The translations under genes were made by a program, and so were the position numbers. A model generated the notes under the pieces. The model was given only the letters and a program-made list of their open reading frames with translations. It was not told the origin of the DNA and did not search any database. Shown piece by piece: positions 59,676 to 64,000 of a stretch of DNA of 64,000 bases (its first letter is position 1; each line of letters opens with the position of its first letter). Origin of the DNA: Desulfocorpusculum sp964414345 (lineage in GTDB: Bacteria > Desulfobacterota > Desulfocorpusculales > Desulfocorpusculum); the NCBI GenBank assembly GCA_964414345.1, contig CAYPWF010000011.1:1-64000 (forward strand), written 5' to 3'.

Positions 59676-60995
59676 CTACCTCCTGAGCAGCAGTTCCGGG
59701 AGCCAAAGGGAGAGCCCAGGCCAGGCCGTGACCACGGCCGTGGCGAGGAAGGTAAGCCACAGGTAGGGGAGAGTTGCCGTGTAGATCTGCCCCATACTTA
59801 TCTCATCAGGGGTGATGCTCTTCATGTAGAAGGCCGAGGGTGCAAAAGGGGGAGTGAGATAGGATATGTGCATGTTCATGCAGTACACCACCCCGAACCA
59901 TACAGGGTCAAAGCCGAACTCCAGGATGATGGGAAGGAATATGGGCACTGTCAAAAAGAGGATACCTATCCAGTCCAGGAAACAGCCCAGGAAGATCCAG
60001 ATCAGGTTCATAAAGATCATGGTTCCCCAGGGGCCAAGCTCCATGGCCTTGAGGGCCTGGGTCACGAACCTGGTCCCGCCGGCCAAGGTATAGGCGCCTA
60101 TTATCGTCTGGGCCCCGAAAAAGAGCCAGGCCAGCATGGAGCTGATCTTGAGGGTCTCGTACAGGGAATCCCTGAGCATTCCCCACCTGAACTTCCTGTT
60201 GATGAGTGCCACCAGGATGGAGCCCAAGACTCCCACCCCGGCCGCCTCGGAAGGGGTGGCCACCCCAGCATATATGGAGCCCAGAACCGCCCCTGCCAGA
60301 AGAAGAGGCAAAGCCAGCTCTTTCTGGGCTTTCAGCTTCTGGCCCAGGGGCATCCGCCTCTCCTCCAGGGGGGCCACTGGCGCGGCCTCAGGGTGCCTCC
60401 ATCCATACCAAAGAACATAGAGGATGAAGAGACCACCCAACAGGAGCCCGGGGAGCACCCCTGCCAGGAAGAGCTCGCCCACAGAGCAACCCGCGGTCAT
60501 TCCGTACACTATGAACACTACGCTAGGGGGAATGAGGGTAGCTAGGCCCCCCCCCGCCGCTATGCTGCCAAGGGCCAGTTTGTAGTGGTACTTGCGCCTG
60601 AGCATCTCCGGAAGCGCTATGAGACCGAAGGTGACTATCTCGGCACCTATGATCCCCACCATGGAGGCCATTATGGCATTGGCTATTATGGTGCCGATCG
60701 CGAGACCTCCCCTCAATCCCCCGGCCCAGACGTTCACGGCCCTGAAAAGCTGATCCGCAACCCCGGAGCGCTGCAGGATCCCTGCCATGAGCACGAACAG
60801 GGGCACTGACATGAGGGTGTAGTTCAGGCTCATGTCGAAAACCCTTGAGACCAGCATCACCATGACCTGGGGGTCGAACATCAGGAGCACCAGTCCCACG
60901 GCCACCGCCCCTATGGACCAGGCCAGGGGAAGCCCTAGAACCATCAGGCCCAGCATAAAGAGGACTATGAGCACGCTTATCCACTCGATGCTCAT
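59676..60995 (-). CDS. dctM: TRAP transporter large permease (DctM)
   Basis: 439 residues, about 12 helices. DctM pattern: VPLFVLMAGILQRSGVADQL, AAGGGLATLIPPSVVFIVYG, TPSEAAGVGVLGSI and MNLIWIFLGCFLDWIGILFL. It overlaps the small-subunit gene by 4 bp. Together with DctQ and DctP it forms a sodium-coupled importer of an organic acid or similar compound. The operon context suggests the compound carries a methyl group used by the corrinoid system. Confidence 0.94.
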   Translation of the reverse strand: MSIEWISVLIVLFMLGLMVLGLPLAWSIGAVAVGLVLLMFDPQVMVMLVSRVFDMSLNYTLMSVPLFVLMAGILQRSGVADQLFRAVNVWAGGLRGGLAIGTIIANAIMASMVGIIGAEIVTFGLIALPEMLRRKYHYKLALGSIAAGGGLATLIPPSVVFIVYGMTAGCSVGELFLAGVLPGLLLGGLFILYVLWYGWRHPEAAPVAPLEERRMPLGQKLKAQKELALPLLLAGAVLGSIYAGVATPSEAAGVGVLGSILVALINRKFRWGMLRDSLYETLKISSMLAWLFFGAQTIIGAYTLAGGTRFVTQALKAMELGPWGTMIFMNLIWIFLGCFLDWIGILFLTVPIFLPIILEFGFDPVWFGVVYCMNMHISYLTPPFAPSAFYMKSITPDEISMGQIYTATLPYLWLTFLATAVVTAWPGLSLWLPELLLRR

Positions 60996-61492
60996 GGCCG
61001 CCTCCCGGTCGCTAAAAGCGCCAGGTCGCGCAAGAACTTGGCCGTCCCCTGGAGAAAGACGAGGGCCAAAGCTGCGAGCATTATCAACTTCATTGGCCAG
61101 ATAGGCGGATTCCAGGGGGACATGGTGCTTTCACCCAGTTCCAGGGACTCGAAGGCGTAGTGACCTGTGGCCCATATCATGACCAAGAGGTACAGACAGA
61201 AGGGGAAATAGGTGAAACAGTCCACCAGCGCCCTTGCTGTGGGGGAAAGACGCCCGTACAGGGCATCCACCCTGACATGCTTGTCCTCCAGCAGGGTCCA
61301 GGGCCCCCCCAGAAGGTAGAGAATCCCGCAGGCAAACACAGTCGCCTCAGCAGCCCAGACCGTGGGCCTCACCAGGACCTGCCTCACGAAGATCTCATAG
61401 GTGATCACCAAGGCGGTGAAAAGGGAAAACACGCTGGCGCACTTGCCCGTCCAGCGGCTGATTCCATCCAGCACCAAGAGGATTCTGCCCAT
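60992..61492 (-). CDS. dctQ: TRAP transporter small permease (DctQ)
   Basis: 166 residues with four helices: near 15-35, 50-70 (AAEATVFACGILYLLGGPW), 92-112 and 132-152. DctQ-type pattern EDKHVRVDALYGRLSP follows the second helix. ATG start with AGAGGTC upstream. Small membrane subunit of the TRAP system, coupled to dctM by a 4-bp overlap. A strong stem-loop separates it from dctP. Confidence 0.92.
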   Translation of the reverse strand: MGRILLVLDGISRWTGKCASVFSLFTALVITYEIFVRQVLVRPTVWAAEATVFACGILYLLGGPWTLLEDKHVRVDALYGRLSPTARALVDCFTYFPFCLYLLVMIWATGHYAFESLELGESTMSPWNPPIWPMKLIMLAALALVFLQGTAKFLRDLALLATGRRP

Positions 61493-61594
61493 GATGACCT
61501 CTTACGAACTCCAGCCAGAGCCGACTCAAGCCTTGGCATCACCCCTGGCTTTGCCACATGGGTATCAAGATACCGCGCCGATTCATCCACAGGC

Positions 61595-61623
61595 CCGGGG
61601 GAAGCAGCCTTCTCTTCCCCCGG
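61595..61623 (-). promoter_or_regulatory. Strong stem-loop between dctP and dctQ
   Basis: Perfect 10-bp stem CCGGGGGAAG / CTTCCCCCGG with a 9-base loop, beginning 12 bp after the dctP stop. No T run follows on the minus strand. Likely an mRNA-stabilising or partial-termination hairpin that raises binding-protein levels over the membrane subunits. Confidence 0.65.
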
Positions 61624-61634
61624 TCAAGTCCCCC

Positions 61635-62705
61635 TCAGTCGATCCTGCCCAGCTCCTTGAGCCACGCCTCCTGGGCCTCTATGACCTTTCGGGTCTGCTC
61701 ATTCTTCTTCTTCCAATCGGCCCATATCTCCCTGGCCACCTTCCTTGCCTTGGACTTCTCCTCGGCTGACCAGGAAACAGGAGTCCTGCCCTTGGCCTTG
61801 GCCTCTCCCACCACCTTCAGGTCCTCCAAGGCCACCTTTTCCACCGTGTCCCAGCACCACTCCCTGGTGGCGGTTGTGACAATGGCCTTGATGTCATCGG
61901 GCAGGCGGTCCCACTCCTTCTGGTTCACCGTGAAGTCCCCCACGGGCATGGAATGAAATCCCGGGTAGGTGAAATATGGAGCTATCTGATGGAAGCCCAT
62001 CTTCTCGTTGATGGAGGCCGTGCCCCAGTTGGTGGCGTCTATCACGCCCTTGTCCAGGGCCGAGAAGACCTCTGTGCCGGGCAGCACCACCACCGAGGCC
62101 CCTGCCTTGGCCATGAACTCCGCCTCCATTCCCTGGGGCTCCCTTATCTTAACTCCCTTGAAGTCCTCCAACTTGGTGATGGGCTTTTTGGAGGGCCAGG
62201 ACTCCACCCCCCAGAACATGACCCCCACGGTATATGCCCCGAAAGGCTTGTAGAGCTCCCTGAGCATGTCAAGGCCACCTCTGTAGTGCATAAAGGCATC
62301 CAGCTCCCAGGGATGCTCGTATGCGAAGATGAGATCTGTGAGGGCTGCGAAGGCCGGGTTCTTCCCGGCCGCGTAACCGGGCCAGACGTGGATGGCCTGA
62401 AGCACGTTGTTCTTCAAGGCGTCCAGGGTTTCGTTGGTGGGGACCACAGCCCCTGCCGGGAAGGCCTGGATCTCCAGCCGGCCGTTGGTCATGCGTTTCA
62501 CCTTGGCGCAGAATTCTTCGAAGGTCTTGTGTGGGGTCTCCTGGGCCGCCCAGAGGGTCTGGGCTTTCCACTTGAAGACCTCCCCCTTTGCCTCTGCCTT
62601 TGGCTGCTCCTTCTTCTTGGCCGGCTCCGCGGCCATGACCGGTGAGCCGATGGCCAAGACCCCCACGGCCAAACCCACTACTGCCCAAAGAGCTTTTCTA
62701 CCCAT
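61635..62705 (-). CDS. dctP: TRAP transporter substrate-binding protein (DctP)
   Basis: 356 residues from the ATG at 62705 (GGAAGGAGGGTGCC upstream). A signal peptide ends at VMAAEP, followed by a lysine-rich spacer. DctP-family segments: RMTNGRLEIQAFPAGAVVPT, LEDFKGVKIREPQGMEAEFM with the carboxylate-binding Arg, and VIDATNWGTASINEKMGFHQ. It captures the substrate in the periplasm for DctQM. The ligand cannot be read from sequence. Confidence 0.93.
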   Translation of the reverse strand: MGRKALWAVVGLAVGVLAIGSPVMAAEPAKKKEQPKAEAKGEVFKWKAQTLWAAQETPHKTFEEFCAKVKRMTNGRLEIQAFPAGAVVPTNETLDALKNNVLQAIHVWPGYAAGKNPAFAALTDLIFAYEHPWELDAFMHYRGGLDMLRELYKPFGAYTVGVMFWGVESWPSKKPITKLEDFKGVKIREPQGMEAEFMAKAGASVVVLPGTEVFSALDKGVIDATNWGTASINEKMGFHQIAPYFTYPGFHSMPVGDFTVNQKEWDRLPDDIKAIVTTATREWCWDTVEKVALEDLKVVGEAKAKGRTPVSWSAEEKSKARKVAREIWADWKKKNEQTRKVIEAQEAWLKELGRID

Positions 62706-62889
62706 GGCACCCTCCTTCCTGCTTTTAGGTTTCTGGAGCAGGGCGGCACCCCTGTCCACTCGAGCGCTGTGAGGCTCACAACGAATCATCTCACATCCTC
62801 CATGTTGCCGGGTGATCCGATGGCCCGACCTTTATCATCGAATGAATTTCCCCCCCCATCTCCAGTAAACATCCCACCGCCCAGTTCCC

Positions 62890-62911
62890 GGTCCAATCTA
62901 CCCCGTGGACC
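62890..62911 (-). other. 6-bp inverted repeat after methyltransferase fusion gene
   Basis: GGTCCA, ten bases, TGGACC, located 8 bp downstream of the stop at 62919 and 185 bp upstream of dctP. It could be a weak hairpin or a regulator site. There is no T run, so it is not an intrinsic terminator. Confidence 0.25.
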
Positions 62912-62918
62912 AGCCTGG

Positions 62919-64000
62919 CTATGCCACCAATTCCTTACATTTCTGGGCTGCCCCAGGGGCGTCGTAGGCGTACCCATCGGCCCCTATCTGGTCTGCGAAG
63001 TTCTGGGTGACCGGGGCTCCACCCACTATGACCTTCACCTTTGCTCTCAATCCTGCGCCCTCAAGGGCCTGAATCACGTTTCTCATCTCCACCATGGTGG
63101 TGGTCAGCAGTGCGCTCATGGCCACTATTTGGGGTTGCTCTCTCTTTACAGCCTCCACGAATTTCCGGGGATCCACCGAGACCCCCAGGTCCTCCACCTC
63201 GAATCCCTGCCCCTTCAGCATCATGGACACAAGGTTCTTTCCTATGTCGTGGAGGTCTCCCTTGACCGTGCCTATGACCACCTTTCCCCTGGCCTTTCCC
63301 TCCGAGGCAACCAGCTTTTCCTTGAAATGAGCTATGGTGGCCGCCATGGTGCGGGCCGCAATCATCATCTCGGGAATGTAGATCTGGCCGCTTTGGAACT
63401 TCTGGCCTACCAAACCCATGGCCGGGATAAGCCCTGCTGAGAGCACATCCGGGGCGCTCATTCCCTTCTCCAGGTCCTTCTGGAAAAGCTCTATGACCCG
63501 ATCCGGCTTGGCGCTGAGTAAGGCCGCAGCATAGGCCTCGGCATCCAGCTGCGAAGGCTTCTCCAAGCTTGGGGCTCCAGTGGGTTTGCCCTTGAAGGTC
63601 CAAATCTTTCCCTTTATCTTCCCCTCCTCCAGCTGGATGGGGTACTTCCCGAACTCGAAGGTGGCCTCTATCATGGCCTTCATGTTGGCCAGGGGCACGT
63701 AATCGGTTATGGAGTTGGAGGATGAGACCATGTATCCCCCCCCGGGAGCTATGGTCCTTATCCTCTCGTAAACCTCTGCACGCACATCCTCGGGGGTTCC
63801 AAGGGTGAGGGTGGAATCCAGGTTTATGTTCCCCAGCAGACACAGCTTCTTCCCCCAGCGCCTCTTCACCTCCACTATGTCCATGGCATTGGGCTGAACC
63901 GGATGGAACCCGTCGAAGCCGCAATCTATGAGGTCCTCCATGGCTTCTGTGCAGTCCCCGTCGCTGTGGAACACATGCCCCAGGCCCTTGTCCTTGCAAA
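62919..64000 (-). CDS. Methyltransferase-corrinoid protein fusion, partial at right edge
   Basis: The 5' end lies beyond the window; 360 codons are present including the stop. The first part visible is the C-terminal half of a URO-D-type methyltransferase barrel (HVFHSDGDCTEAMEDLID, CLLGNINLDSTLTLGTPEDV). A linker leads to a corrinoid cap (PAMGLVGQKFQSGQIYIPEM) and a B12 domain (GTVKGDLHDIGKN, LLTTTMVEMRNVI). HSDGD corresponds to the HCDGE motif of the enzyme at 55736. A covalent methyltransferase-corrinoid fusion would shorten methyl transfer. It is probably the upstream gene of the island. Confidence 0.88.
   Translation of the reverse strand, partial: CKDKGLGHVFHSDGDCTEAMEDLIDCGFDGFHPVQPNAMDIVEVKRRWGKKLCLLGNINLDSTLTLGTPEDVRAEVYERIRTIAPGGGYMVSSSNSITDYVPLANMKAMIEATFEFGKYPIQLEEGKIKGKIWTFKGKPTGAPSLEKPSQLDAEAYAAALLSAKPDRVIELFQKDLEKGMSAPDVLSAGLIPAMGLVGQKFQSGQIYIPEMMIAARTMAATIAHFKEKLVASEGKARGKVVIGTVKGDLHDIGKNLVSMMLKGQGFEVEDLGVSVDPRKFVEAVKREQPQIVAMSALLTTTMVEMRNVIQALEGAGLRAKVKVIVGGAPVTQNFADQIGADGYAYDAPGAAQKCKELVA

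Noticed and set aside
62706..62918. Cobalamin riboswitch before the methyltransferase genes
   Set aside because: No B12-box-like sequence was seen in this or the 61493-61634 gap; only simple inverted repeats are present.
1..64000. tRNA, rRNA, CRISPR array, prophage or replication origin
   Set aside because: No tRNA cloverleaf signatures, rRNA segments, regularly spaced repeats, phage genes or DnaA-box clusters were noticed on reading; a covariance-model scan was not possible here.

Overview
The window is a bacterial chromosome segment of high GC content (about 60% by eye), densely coded and with no RNA genes or CRISPR arrays that I can see. The gene content points to an anaerobic Desulfobacterota (former deltaproteobacterial) organism. 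The signs are many NtrC/Cache-type two-component systems, several TauE/SafE permeases, CCG-domain (HdrD-like) Fe-S proteins, ADP-forming acyl-CoA synthetase, a corrinoid methyltransferase island and TRAP transport. This is inference; no 16S or other marker is present.

Region 1 (1-7556, + strand) is one operon: a membrane protein, a TauE/SafE permease, three small membrane proteins, a Cache-type histidine kinase, a stand-alone receiver and an 893-residue dikinase-like protein (ATP-grasp plus phospho-histidine domain, but no PEP barrel). Region 2 (7921-12518, +) encodes two paralogous Fe-S/CCG proteins, a GlcD-like flavoprotein and a GlcF-like Fe-S protein. Region 3 (12615-20265) is a damaged second copy of region 1. 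On the minus strand it has two receivers, two small exported or membrane proteins, a TauE gene with two close indels and a frameshifted homologue of the first gene. A divergent membrane-bound AAA+ regulator with degenerate sigma54-activator motifs follows. After it lie relics of the dikinase-like gene, a receiver and a histidine kinase. Region 4 (20274-27117, minus) holds two more TauE permeases, an intact NtrC-type regulator/kinase pair, small membrane proteins and a universal-stress-like protein. At 27505-29565 lies a Lon protease with a response-regulator receiver domain inserted between its helical region and its ATPase.

Region 5 (29580-33626, minus) has a membrane protein and a znuABC-type zinc/manganese ABC transporter. 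Region 6 (33937-46359, +) has ADP-forming acyl-CoA synthetase, a KamA-type radical SAM enzyme and a glycogen/alpha-glucan cluster (GT81-like glycosyltransferase, GlgA, GH57, GlgB), then AI-2E-type and DedA membrane proteins. A GAF protein, a di-haem peroxidase and a large PAS hybrid kinase follow.

Region 7 (51328-64000, minus) is a methyl-corrinoid island. It contains a corrinoid activator (RACE), a LarA-like protein, DUF1638, methyltransferases of the uroporphyrinogen-decarboxylase superfamily, three corrinoid-binding domains (two of them apparently fused to methyltransferases), a GntR/FadR regulator and a complete TRAP transporter. It looks like an uptake and demethylation system for an unidentified methylated compound.

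Four diverged copies of an intergenic repeat lie at 7.7, 30.9, 47.2 and 51.0 kb. The items most worth following up are the Lon-receiver fusion, the degenerate AAA+ membrane regulator, the dikinase-like protein with an unknown acceptor domain, the repeat family and the corrinoid/LarA/TRAP island.
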